A stretch of 64,000 bases of DNA from Kineosporiaceae bacterium (lineage in GTDB: Bacteria > Actinomycetota > Actinomycetes > Actinomycetales > Kineosporiaceae). Shown here one piece after another: positions 42,645-49,737 of the stretch. The stretch covers positions 806,001-870,000 of the forward strand of contig JADJPO010000003.1 in NCBI GenBank assembly GCA_016713225.1, given 5' to 3'. A program made the position numbers and the translations under genes. How positions within the stretch are numbered: the stretch's first letter is position 1; each line of letters begins with the position of its first letter. The notes beneath the pieces were generated by a model, which was not told the DNA's origin, did not search any database, and worked only from the letters and a program-made list of their open reading frames with translations.

Positions 42645-43343
42645 GTGACCCTCATGACCCTCGTCCCCTCCCCGACCCGCCGGCAGGTGATGCGCCGGCG
42701 CATCACAGTCCTCACCGTGCTCACGCTCTCGCTCACAGCCGGGACGGCGTGGCTCGTCGCGAGCTCGAATCCTGAGTTCCAGCGGGTGCTCCAACCCGCC
42801 CAACTCACCGTGTCGGTGTTCGTGCCGTTCTTCGGCGTCCTGCTGGTCAGCGACCTGCACCGGTCGAGGTCATGGTCGGACGCACGGCTGGGACGACGCC
42901 TGGTCGCCGCCGCGGTGCTGGCGGGGGGTTTCGCCGTCGCCGGTCTCGTGATCGCGGCTACCGCCACCGCCGTTGCCGGCGGACCCTGGCCACCTGGCGC
43001 CCGCACAGCGGCCCTGGCGTGGGGCGCCGTGTGGGTGCAAGTGATCGCTCAGGCAACGGGAACCGCCTGGGGCTTGCTGCTCCGGCGTCCCGTCCTCGCC
43101 ATGGCCGCGACCATCGTGGTCCCGATGAGCGTCACCGCCCTGCTCGCCGTGCTCGACCCCGGCGGCGGCGGGGCGCGTTGGATCACGCTCTACGAGAACG
43201 CCAGGTCCCTGCTGTCGGGCACGGCCCTTCCCCCGGCACTGCCCGTGGTCGTGCTGCTGTGGTGCGTCATCCCCAACGTCCTGGGCCGGCGCCTGCGGCG
43301 TGGCACGACTCTGCGCTCCGGCGAGCAGCCGCGCGCAGTGTGA
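42645..43343 (+). CDS. Integral membrane protein next to a two-component system, function unknown
   Basis: A 232-residue protein with six predicted spans: TVLTLSLTAGTAWLVA, LTVSVFVPFFGVLLVSDL, LVAAAVLAGGFAVAGLVIAA, ALAWGAVWVQVIAQATGTAWGLLL, VLAMAATIVVPMSVTALLAVL and LPVVVLLWCVIPNVLG. Size and layout resemble ABC-2-type permease subunits that often accompany DesK/LuxR two-component systems, but no ATP-binding subunit gene is adjacent. It diverges from the kinase gene around a large palindrome. GTG 42645 is used; ATG 42654 is also possible. Confidence 0.7.
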   Translation: MTLMTLVPSPTRRQVMRRRITVLTVLTLSLTAGTAWLVASSNPEFQRVLQPAQLTVSVFVPFFGVLLVSDLHRSRSWSDARLGRRLVAAAVLAGGFAVAGLVIAATATAVAGGPWPPGARTAALAWGAVWVQVIAQATGTAWGLLLRRPVLAMAATIVVPMSVTALLAVLDPGGGGARWITLYENARSLLSGTALPPALPVVVLLWCVIPNVLGRRLRRGTTLRSGEQPRAV

Positions 43344-43398
43344 TGCGCTCCTCGACCCTGCTGCCTCGAGGCGCTGGGCGGCAGTGAACGATGGGGGC

Positions 43399-44142
43399 AT
43401 GGCGAGGCATCCCTACCTGGACTGGCCCGGGCCGCTCGCGTTCGCCCATCGAGGCGGAGCCAGCGAGGCCCCCGAGAACACCGCGTCGGCCTTCGAGTAC
43501 GCGATCGGCCTCGGCTTCACCTACCTCGAGACCGATGTCCACGTCACGGCGGACGGCGTGCTGGTCGCCTTCCACGACGAGGACCTCGAGCGGACCTGCG
43601 CTCGCCCCGGCCGGATCTCGCAGCTGCCCTCGTCCCAGGTGCGCACCGCCCTGGTCGAGGGCAAGGCACCGATCCCGCTGCTCGAGGATCTGCTCGGTGC
43701 GTGGCCGGATGCACGGTGGAACATCGACTGCAAGGCGGACGACGCGGTGCCGGCCCTGATCGACGTGCTCCGTCGGTGTTCCGCCGTGGATCGGGTGTGC
43801 GTCGGTTCGTTCAGCGATGCCCGGCTGCGGCGGATCCGGCGAGCGATGGGTGCCGAGCTGTGCACCAGCCTCGGCACACGCGAGGCGGCCAGCTGGGTCG
43901 TCGGCCTCCCACTGTCCACCTCGGCGCTGGTCGCCCAGGTCCCGGTGACCCACCGTGGGCTGACCGTGGTCTCGCCACGCACCGTGGCCCGGGCTCATCG
44001 ACGTGGCTGGCAGGTTCACGTGTGGACCATCAACGAGGCCGACGAGATGCACCGACTGCTCGATCTGGGTGTGGACGGGCTGATGACCGACCGACCCGCG
44101 GTGCTGCGTCAGGTACTCCTCGAACGCGGCCAGTGGCACTGA
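43399..44142 (+). CDS. Glycerophosphodiester phosphodiesterase
   Basis: A 247-residue TIM-barrel enzyme that hydrolyses glycerophosphodiesters to glycerol-3-phosphate and an alcohol. Marks are FAHRGGASEAPENTASAF (general base His), YLETDVHVTADGVLVAFHDEDLERTC (metal-binding Glu, Asp and the second His) and WNIDCKADD. The C-terminal VHVWTINEADEMHRLLDLGVDGLMTDRP is typical. No signal peptide is seen, so it acts in the cytoplasm. The ATG at 43399 is chosen because homology starts soon after; GTG 43384 is an alternative. Its stop codon overlaps the first copy of a 7-bp repeat. Confidence 0.94.
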   Translation: MARHPYLDWPGPLAFAHRGGASEAPENTASAFEYAIGLGFTYLETDVHVTADGVLVAFHDEDLERTCARPGRISQLPSSQVRTALVEGKAPIPLLEDLLGAWPDARWNIDCKADDAVPALIDVLRRCSAVDRVCVGSFSDARLRRIRRAMGAELCTSLGTREAASWVVGLPLSTSALVAQVPVTHRGLTVVSPRTVARAHRRGWQVHVWTINEADEMHRLLDLGVDGLMTDRPAVLRQVLLERGQWH

Positions 44143-44168
44143 GCCATGAGCCATGAGCCATGAGCCAT
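44141..44168 (+). repeat. Four tandem copies of GAGCCAT
   Basis: Perfect 7-bp repeats from the last two bases of the GDPD stop codon to two bases before the vapB operator. Copy-number change would shift whatever lies in the -35 region of the vapBC promoter. Confidence 0.85.
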
Positions 44169-44169
44169 C

Positions 44170-44190
44170 TTCTACCCTGCCAGGGTAGAA
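44170..44190. promoter_or_regulatory. vapBC operator and -10 element
   Basis: TTCTACCCTG-C-CAGGGTAGAA is a perfect palindrome with ten-base arms. The -10 hexamer TAGAAT (44186-44191) overlaps its right arm, and the vapB ATG follows six bases later. This fits autorepression by the antitoxin complex on a leaderless transcript. Confidence 0.75.
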
Positions 44191-44197
44191 TCACCTC

Positions 44198-44440
44198 ATG
44201 GCGAGCATGAACATCAAGGACCCCGAGGTGCGACGCTTGGCCAGAGTCCTGGCCGCCCAGCGCGGGACGTCGGCCACCGCCGCCGTGCGTGAGGCGCTGC
44301 AAGAGGCACTCGAACGCCACGAAGAGCACCGACAAGGCACAGCGAACCGCCTGCTGGCTCTGGCCGATCCGGCACGAGCCGTCGACGAGCCACTGCTCGG
44401 CGACACAGACCTGTACGACGACGACGGGCTTCCCCGATGA
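44198..44440 (+). CDS. vapB: VapB-type antitoxin
   Basis: An 80-residue antitoxin of the Rv0623-like family. The N-terminus MNIKDPEVRRLARVLAAQRGTSATAAVREALQEAL forms the ribbon-helix-helix DNA-binding part; the acidic C-terminus (EPLLGDTDLYDDDGLP) would wrap the toxin. It neutralises the adjoining PIN ribonuclease and represses the operon. The vapC start overlaps the vapB stop by four bases (ATGA). A second ATG at 44207 is closer to the homologous start, but the -10 spacing favours 44198. Confidence 0.9.
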   Translation: MASMNIKDPEVRRLARVLAAQRGTSATAAVREALQEALERHEEHRQGTANRLLALADPARAVDEPLLGDTDLYDDDGLPR

Positions 44441-44829
44441 TCATCGACACCTCCGCCATCGTGGCCATCCTGGCTGGTGAGGAGGAAGCAGCCGAGTTTG
44501 CCCACCTGATCGAGTCGGTCGACGAACCATGGATCTCGGCCGGCACAGTGCTCGAGGCTTCCCTCGTGCTGGGAAGCCGACGTCAGGGCCTGCTGGATGA
44601 CTTTCTGGACATCGCCAACGCTCGGGTCATCGCGTTCGACGAGCAGCAACTCACCGTCGCACGCGAGGCGCACGCCCGGTTCGGCCGGGGCTCCGGATCG
44701 CCGGCACGACTCAACTACGGTGATTGCTTCGCCTACGCCCTGGCCCGAACGTCCGGGCGCCCTTTGCTCTTCAAGGGCGAGGACTTCGGGCACACCGACA
44801 TCGTTCGAGCCTCGTCGACAGGAGAGTGA
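44437..44829 (+). CDS. vapC: VapC-type PIN-domain ribonuclease toxin
   Basis: A 130-residue PIN nuclease. The four acidic metal ligands appear at Asp4 (MIIDTSAIV), Glu40 (VLEASLVLG), Asp96 (LNYGDCFAYALA) and Asp116 (FKGEDFGHTDI), so the toxin looks intact. VapC enzymes cut tRNA or rRNA when the antitoxin is lost. It is translated in overlap with vapB. The stop codon overlaps a GTG that opens a GNAT fragment, making a three-frame operon. Confidence 0.93.
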   Translation: MIIDTSAIVAILAGEEEAAEFAHLIESVDEPWISAGTVLEASLVLGSRRQGLLDDFLDIANARVIAFDEQQLTVAREAHARFGRGSGSPARLNYGDCFAYALARTSGRPLLFKGEDFGHTDIVRASSTGE

Positions 44830-45053
44830 ACTCGCTGCGAGTGGCCCTGAAGGTCCTGGCCCTGACGCTCACAACCTTCCGAGATGTCCCGTGGAATGCG
44901 CCTTACTACGCGCGTCGGTGCGGCTTCCACATCGTGGACGACGCCACCTGTGGTTCGGGTCTGCAGGCGATTCGCGAGCACGAGACAGCTCATGGGCTCG
45001 ACCGGTGGCCACGCGTGTGCATGCGCCGCTACCTGACGCGACGGGGTGGCTGA
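44826..45053 (+). pseudogene. C-terminal GNAT acetyltransferase fragment
   Basis: A 75-codon frame opening with a GTG that overlaps the vapC stop. It encodes LALTLTTFRDVPWNAPYYARRCGFHIVDD ... IREHETAHGLDRWPRVCMRRYL, the C-terminal third of a common actinobacterial GNAT protein. The acetyl-CoA loop (Q/RxxGxG/A) that should precede it is missing. It is probably the remains of a gene truncated when the vapBC module arrived or rearranged. Whether the peptide is made is unknown. Confidence 0.75.
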
Positions 45054-45126
45054 CGTGCGGGTGCCAAACGCGGCGTATAGCCCTCGTTCGGCACCCGGGA
45101 CTCACTCGAGCGCGCACGATGGCGCC

Positions 45127-45618
45127 ATGCCCCTCCCCCACTCCTTCTCGGCCGGCGACCTCACGGTGACTGTGCGGCAAGCGCGAGCGGACGACGTCCC
45201 GGCGATCGTCGACCTGATCGCCGCCGACCAGCTCGGCGTGACGCGTGACGGCATTCGCAGCGAGGCCGACGGCGCCGCCTATCTGGCAGCGTTTCAGGCC
45301 ATCGACGCCGATGCCGGTGAGGTGCTCGTGGTGGCCGAATATGACGGCCAGGTCATCGGCACGCTGCAGCTCTCGCTGATCCCCGGCTTGGCCCGGCGTG
45401 GCTCGCTGCGCGCGCAGCTCGAGGCCGTACGGGTGTGCGAGGACCTCCGCGGCCGAGGCATCGGTGCCGCGCTGCTGGCCTGGGCCATCGACGAGGCACG
45501 AGGTCGCGGATGCGCCTTGGTACAGCTCACCAGCGACAAGACCCGCGCCGACTCCCATCGCCTCTACAGCCGCCTCGGCTTCACTGCCTCACACGAGGGC
45601 TTCAAGCTGCGATTGTGA
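45127..45618 (+). CDS. GNAT family N-acetyltransferase
   Basis: A 163-residue acetyltransferase: VTVRQARADDVPAIVDLIAADQLG at the start, then VRVCEDLRGRGIGAALLAWAIDEARGRGCALVQLTSDKTRADSHRLYSRLGF, with the full acetyl-CoA loop and the conserved C-terminus. The ordering suggests a small-molecule or amino-acid substrate. It is intact, unlike the fragment just upstream. ATG 45127 is used; there is no ribosome site. Confidence 0.92.
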   Translation: MPLPHSFSAGDLTVTVRQARADDVPAIVDLIAADQLGVTRDGIRSEADGAAYLAAFQAIDADAGEVLVVAEYDGQVIGTLQLSLIPGLARRGSLRAQLEAVRVCEDLRGRGIGAALLAWAIDEARGRGCALVQLTSDKTRADSHRLYSRLGFTASHEGFKLRL

Positions 45619-45638
45619 CCGCCGGATAGGGTTCGATC

Positions 45639-46049
45639 ATGACCTCCGAGAGCACCTCGAGCCACCAGACCACAGCGGAGTTCTCGATCGATCTGACCCC
45701 GGCCGACGGCCTGCTCGAGGCGACTGGCCGGTTCGACTTCACCAAGACCTGGTCGGGCGGCATGCAGGGCAGCAGTCGCGGCGTCATGCTCTCGGCGGGT
45801 GACCCGCAGAGCGGCAACGCCGGCTACGTCGCCCTCGAGGTGTTCGACGGCATCATCGATGGGCACCGTGGCCAGGTGGCGCTGCACCAGTTCGGGTCCA
45901 TGAACCAGGGCGGCTACGAGCTGCGGTACGAGCTGGTGCCTGGCACGGGAACTGCTGAGTTGGCCGGCATCACCGGCGCCATCGATCTGGTGATCGACGC
46001 CGGAACACATCGCGTCACCGTGCGGTATGCCATCGACCAGGCCGAGTAG
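45639..46049 (+). CDS. DUF3224 family protein
   Basis: A 136-residue beta-rich protein of the DUF3224 (allene-oxide-cyclase-like barrel) group: GRFDFTKTWSGGMQGSSRGVMLSAG, NAGYVALEVFDGIIDGHRGQVALHQFGSM, and GTGTAELAGITGAIDLVIDAGTHRVTVRY. The function of these small barrels is unknown. TAGGGT lies six bases before the ATG, so the transcript is probably leaderless. Confidence 0.87.
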   Translation: MTSESTSSHQTTAEFSIDLTPADGLLEATGRFDFTKTWSGGMQGSSRGVMLSAGDPQSGNAGYVALEVFDGIIDGHRGQVALHQFGSMNQGGYELRYELVPGTGTAELAGITGAIDLVIDAGTHRVTVRYAIDQAE

Positions 46050-46072
46050 TCAGCCGGCCACATCCCCGATGC

Positions 46073-46273
46073 CTACCCGGCGGGGTTCACAGCAGCGATG
46101 GCCTCGATGTCCTCCGATGCCAGGCCCGCAGCGTCCAGGATCTTCTGGAGCACGGCGTTCTTGCCGGCGATGTACTCGTCCATGGAGTCGAGATCCCGTT
46201 CTGCCAGAGCGCATTTCACGGCGGCGTACTCGGCTCGGAGGGCGGGGTCGCAACGCAGGATGTCCCGCCTCAC
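46073..46273 (-). pseudogene. C-terminal fragment of a GrpB family protein
   Basis: A 66-codon frame, DILRCDPALRAEYAAVKCALAERDLDSMDEYIAGKNAVLQKILDAAGL, that matches the C-terminus of GrpB/nucleotidyltransferase-like proteins (about 170 residues when whole). The N-terminal catalytic-like part is absent. Its GTG overlaps the stop of the upstream gene by four bases (GTGA), so it might still be translated. It could be a relic joined to this operon by deletion. Confidence 0.7.
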
Positions 46274-47061
46274 TCCCCCGCGAAGGCCAATCCGATCGCT
46301 GCCAACGCCGGACGCAACCGGTCGATGGCGATCGGCCCGACGCCGTGCAGCGCGAGCAGGTGGGCCACGGCCACGCCGTCCAGACTCTCGAGGGTGGTGT
46401 ACCCGGCGGCGTTCAGCGCCCGGCTGGCGGGGGCACCGATCCGGGGTAGCGACGTCCCGGACGGCGGCGCGGGCCGATCGCGTGCCGGCCCGCCGTCGTC
46501 CACCACGGCGAATCCGCGCGGCGAGAGCCGGTAGCCGATGTCGAGCGACTCGGTCAGTCCGAGTTCCTTCAACTTGCGCACGTCCCGCTTGAAGCTGGGC
46601 GTGTCCCGCCCGAAGGCGGCCGCCAGGTCCGGGGCTCGCACCCCTGGCGAGGCGTCGATCGCGGCCAGCGTGGCCGCCGTCCAGGCCCCGATGGACGACG
46701 CCCGGTCGAGTCGATCGAGGCGCCGACGGATCTCGGCGATCTCCTCTGACGACGGCACACTGCGGCGCAGTGCAGCCCGAGGATCCTCCCCACCGAACCG
46801 CAACCCCACCCGGTACACCGGCCGTTCCGCCCTGGCCTCCAAGGCCTTTCGCAACGCCACCAGCGAGACCTCACCCGCCCGTCGCGCCTCGGCCGCGGTG
46901 ATCCGGCTGGGCGCGACCTGGTCGACCGAGGTCACCTCGAGGACGCCGACTGCGGTGCGCATCCGGGTGCCGACCACCACCCGGGGCCGGTCCCAGCGTC
47001 GGAAGGCGAGGTCCACCTCGCCACGCGCGATGGCCGCCAGGGTGGCGGGTCGAATCATCAT
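46270..47061 (-). CDS. Protein with ASCH-like start and helix-hairpin-helix end, function unknown
   Basis: A 263-residue protein. The first 75 residues (PATLAAIARGEVDLAFRRWDRPRVVVGTRMRTAVGVLEVTSVDQV) resemble an ASCH/PUA-like beta barrel that binds RNA or nucleotides. The middle (AATLAAIDASPGVRAPDLAAAFGRDTPSFKRDVRKLKELGL) looks like a winged helix. The end, LPRIGAPASRALNAAGYTTLESLDGVAVAHLLALHGVGPIAIDRL, is a helix-hairpin-helix. Together they suggest a nucleic-acid-binding protein. A 2H phosphoesterase gene lies just upstream on the same strand. The assignment of the first domain is by eye and tentative. Confidence 0.75.
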   Translation of the reverse strand: MMIRPATLAAIARGEVDLAFRRWDRPRVVVGTRMRTAVGVLEVTSVDQVAPSRITAAEARRAGEVSLVALRKALEARAERPVYRVGLRFGGEDPRAALRRSVPSSEEIAEIRRRLDRLDRASSIGAWTAATLAAIDASPGVRAPDLAAAFGRDTPSFKRDVRKLKELGLTESLDIGYRLSPRGFAVVDDGGPARDRPAPPSGTSLPRIGAPASRALNAAGYTTLESLDGVAVAHLLALHGVGPIAIDRLRPALAAIGLAFAGE

Positions 47062-47073
47062 GCGGGCGATTCT

Positions 47074-47628
47074 TCACCCCAACGGAAAGGCGGTCACCAC
47101 CGCCCAGCTGCCCTGTCGTGAGTCCTGCGCCATCAAGGTCACCTGCTCGACCCGCGCCGAGATCGGCAGCTGTGGCAGCACCACCTGTTCTGCCTCCAGC
47201 AGGTCAGCCACCGGCCGGCGATCCCCGATCGTCAGATGCGGGTGCTCGCCTGCGTGGCGACCGCCGTAGGGCGGGCACTGCGGGTAGGCGTTCCACACGG
47301 CTCGGGTCAGCTCGACGAACGGCTCCCGAGGTAGTGGCGCGAGCCAGAGCACCGTGTCGTCGAACCAGGCCGTGCGTTCGAACCGCACGTCGAACGGCGG
47401 GTGAGCCGCGAAGAGCGTCGCCAGGCGATCCAGCACCCTGTGGTCGACCGCATCCGCCGGCAGGAAGGGCCACAGCACCGTGACGTGCGCTGGGACCCGC
47501 GCCGCGGCGGCGGCGTCCAACCGGACCCGCAGCGCGCCGACGACCGGTTCGGCCTCGCCGATCGTCACCAACAGCGCAGACTCACGGGGCCGTTGGACTG
47601 CCTCGTCCCCGACGTCGGCCGAAGTCAT
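47074..47628 (-). CDS. 2'-5' RNA ligase family (2H phosphoesterase) protein
   Basis: A 184-residue protein with the two HxT motifs of the 2H superfamily, HVTVLWPF near residue 50 and HLTIGDRR near residue 137. Such enzymes open or form 2',5' or cyclic phosphodiester bonds in RNA or nucleotides. The ATG overlaps the stop of the deazaflavin oxidoreductase gene by four bases, and the ASCH/HHH gene follows 12 bases downstream, so the three genes form an operon with a possible RNA theme. Confidence 0.88.
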   Translation of the reverse strand: MTSADVGDEAVQRPRESALLVTIGEAEPVVGALRVRLDAAAAARVPAHVTVLWPFLPADAVDHRVLDRLATLFAAHPPFDVRFERTAWFDDTVLWLAPLPREPFVELTRAVWNAYPQCPPYGGRHAGEHPHLTIGDRRPVADLLEAEQVVLPQLPISARVEQVTLMAQDSRQGSWAVVTAFPLG

Positions 47629-48020
47629 CGTGGGCCGTCCGGCAGCACCGGCAGCGCGATGAACTCGTGGCATTGGATCGGCCAGCGCAGCAGACTCCGT
47701 TGCGGCTGCGGAACCCGGGCCAGCCCGGTCTCGGCGTCCAGCACGCGCGGTGGCCCCAGCAGGACGACGTCCCGCCCGAAGCGCATCCGCGCCCCACCCG
47801 CCGCGCGCACGTTCTTCAACCACTGCACGTCGGAGCCATAGGTCAGCGCCACCGTGACCTCGTCGCCGTCGCGGAAGGCCATCAGCGGCGTGTGCAGCAC
47901 CCGGCCCGACACCCGCCCGACGTGTTCGAGGTCGACCAACGAGGCCAGGCCGACCAGCTTCAGGGTCACCGGGTTGAGGAAACGTCGATTGATGCGCGTG
48001 ATCCCCAGGGGAATCGGCAT
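47625..48020 (-). CDS. Deazaflavin (F420)-dependent nitroreductase family protein
   Basis: A 131-residue split beta-barrel protein of the DDN/FDOR-B type: LEHVGRVSGRVLHTPLMAFRDGDEVTVALTYGSDVQWLKNVRAAGG is the F420-binding core, including the conserved GS-D-W-KN pattern. Members reduce quinones or other small substrates with F420H2. TAGCCT and the ribosome site GGAGGGAGGGG precede the ATG on the minus strand. It heads the operon with the 2H phosphoesterase gene. Confidence 0.9.
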   Translation of the reverse strand: MPIPLGITRINRRFLNPVTLKLVGLASLVDLEHVGRVSGRVLHTPLMAFRDGDEVTVALTYGSDVQWLKNVRAAGGARMRFGRDVVLLGPPRVLDAETGLARVPQPQRSLLRWPIQCHEFIALPVLPDGPR

Positions 48021-48091
48021 GACCCCTCCCTCCTGCAGCGCCTACCCCAGGCTAGATCCCTGACGCAGCAGCGGTCTCGACGAAGACGGGG

Positions 48092-48898
48092 TCAGCTGCT
48101 GATCAGCACACTCAGGCAGGTGACGCAGCCCTCGAGCTTCTCGAACTCGCCGATCTCGACCACCTCGGGACGCAGGCCCTGATCCGCCAGCAGCTGCGCC
48201 GTCCGGGGCGCCGAGGCGGACATCAGCACGGTGGCGCCACCGAGCGGGACGACGTGGGCACCCTCCTCCTCCGGCGGAACCACGATCGTGGGCAGCGACG
48301 TGGCCTCGATCAGTGACGGCAACCCGATCAGTCGACCGTCCGGCAGCGCCGTCAGCGCCGACTTCAGGTGCAGCACCTCGAGCAGCGGAACCGTGACCAC
48401 GGTGCGCCCCCGCGATGCGAGCAGGCGGCTCAGTTGGGCGATGCCCTCGGCGTTGGTCCGGCCACCCAGACCGACGTAGACCACGAGCCCGACCTGCAAC
48501 ACATCGCCGCCGTCCAGCGTGCCCGGCGCCTCGATGCGTGCCACCGTCAGGCCCAGGTCGCCGAGGGCCGACTCGGTGCCCACCACCTCGCCACGGCGCT
48601 CCAGCGCGCCCGGATGGGTCAGCACGGCCAGGTCGTCGACCACCACGACGGTGTCCTCGATGAAGACGGCGTCCGGGTGCGCGTCGGCCGGTGACACCAC
48701 GACCGAGCGCCACCCGTGACGCTCCAGCGCGGCCACATACCCGGCGTGCTGATCCAGGGCCAGGTCGAGGTCGACCGGGCTGCGCGAGATGTGGGTGACG
48801 ATGCCCTGATCGAGCAACGGGCCAGGCGGCCGCACCAGGGCCATGCCCCGCACGCCGTCCGGTCTGGGCACGTCGGTCAGGTTCACGGGGTCGCTCAC
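48092..48898 (-). CDS. N(G),N(G)-dimethylarginine dimethylaminohydrolase family protein
   Basis: A 268-residue amidinotransferase-fold (pentein) enzyme. AVFIEDTVVVVDDLAVLTHPGALERRGE, LDGGDVLQVGLVVYVGLGGRTN and the end EGCVTCLSVLIS are DDAH marks; Cys261 is the probable nucleophile, His is expected in LLEVLHLKSAL. It would hydrolyse methylated arginine or a related guanidine to citrulline and an amine. The GTG start at 48898 lies eight bases after TAGAGT on the minus strand. The longer frame lacks homology. Confidence 0.9.
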   Translation of the reverse strand: MSDPVNLTDVPRPDGVRGMALVRPPGPLLDQGIVTHISRSPVDLDLALDQHAGYVAALERHGWRSVVVSPADAHPDAVFIEDTVVVVDDLAVLTHPGALERRGEVVGTESALGDLGLTVARIEAPGTLDGGDVLQVGLVVYVGLGGRTNAEGIAQLSRLLASRGRTVVTVPLLEVLHLKSALTALPDGRLIGLPSLIEATSLPTIVVPPEEEGAHVVPLGGATVLMSASAPRTAQLLADQGLRPEVVEIGEFEKLEGCVTCLSVLISS

Positions 48899-48958
48899 GC
48901 CGGCCGACTCTAGTCGCGCCGGTCCCACCTCGCAGGGGCGCGCATCGGTGCACGCCGT

Positions 48959-49591
48959 TCAGCGCGAGGGCATCCGCCCCCGGCGGCGCTCGGCCAGCTG
49001 TTCGCGCTGCACCCGGAACACCAGCGCCACCAGCCGCTCGACGTCGATCGGGGCGACATCGACGAAGGCCACCCGCACCCGCTGGTCGTCCCCGGCGACC
49101 ACCCGGACAACGGCCGGCACCAGCCCGGCGTCCGGCAGCTGGAGTTCGACGAACACGCGGGCGCCGAGGGTCAGCGGCACGGCCTGGTCCCACGCGATCG
49201 AGACTCCCCCACCGCCGATGCTGACGGTGCGGCCGCTGAACTCCTCCGGGCACCCCGGGCGCCCACCGGCCAGCGCCGCAGCGCGCAGGGGCAGGTCCAC
49301 GGCGACGCGCACATGCGAGCGGCGCTGCACCTGATGCACCGCGGAATCTCGCACGGAGCGCAACACCATGCCCGAGTGAACGCCGCTCTCGACGTGCACC
49401 ACCTCGGCCTCGCAGGTCACCACACCCATCGGCGTCTGAACCTCGACGGTCCCCCGGACGGCGCACAGCGCCTCGGTCATCACCGGCACCGACCAGGAGC
49501 CCTCCAGCGACACCGAGGCGAGCGTGCGCAAGGGCACGGTCCGGTGGGCGGCGCGCAACACCACCCGCGTGCCGCGGTCAACAGTGGCCAC
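48959..49591 (-). CDS. PilZ domain protein
   Basis: A 210-residue protein with a YcgR-like N-terminal beta domain (about 1-90) and a PilZ domain. The c-di-GMP motifs are degenerate but recognisable: QRRSHVRVAVDLPL holds the RxxxR-type arginines, and TVSIGGGGVSI stands in for D/NxSxxG. It probably responds to c-di-GMP to control motility, adhesion or secretion. It diverges from a PAS protein gene, with an inverted repeat between them. Confidence 0.85.
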   Translation of the reverse strand: MATVDRGTRVVLRAAHRTVPLRTLASVSLEGSWSVPVMTEALCAVRGTVEVQTPMGVVTCEAEVVHVESGVHSGMVLRSVRDSAVHQVQRRSHVRVAVDLPLRAAALAGGRPGCPEEFSGRTVSIGGGGVSIAWDQAVPLTLGARVFVELQLPDAGLVPAVVRVVAGDDQRVRVAFVDVAPIDVERLVALVFRVQREQLAERRRGRMPSR

Positions 49592-49651
49592 ACCCTTGAT
49601 GTCGGACGGCGGAGCGCCCGCCTCGAGCGGGGACGACCAGATCGTGCCCCG

Positions 49652-49679
49652 TGTTGATCTCCCTTAGTGAAGATCAACA
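49652..49679. promoter_or_regulatory. Inverted repeat in the PilZ/PAS spacer
   Basis: TGTTGATCT (49652-49660) and AGATCAACA (49671-49679) are perfect nine-base arms around CCCTTAGTGA. It lies in the divergent spacer, upstream of both genes, and is a candidate operator. Confidence 0.5.
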
Positions 49680-49737
49680 TACTCAGTGTCACGAAAAGAC
49701 TGCACAAAGCGCGACCGACCAGGCACAATCTGGCGTC

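Noticed and set aside
38284..46273. Genomic island or prophage
   Set aside because: There are relics and a toxin-antitoxin pair, but no integrase, transposase, tRNA site or flanking direct repeats were seen.
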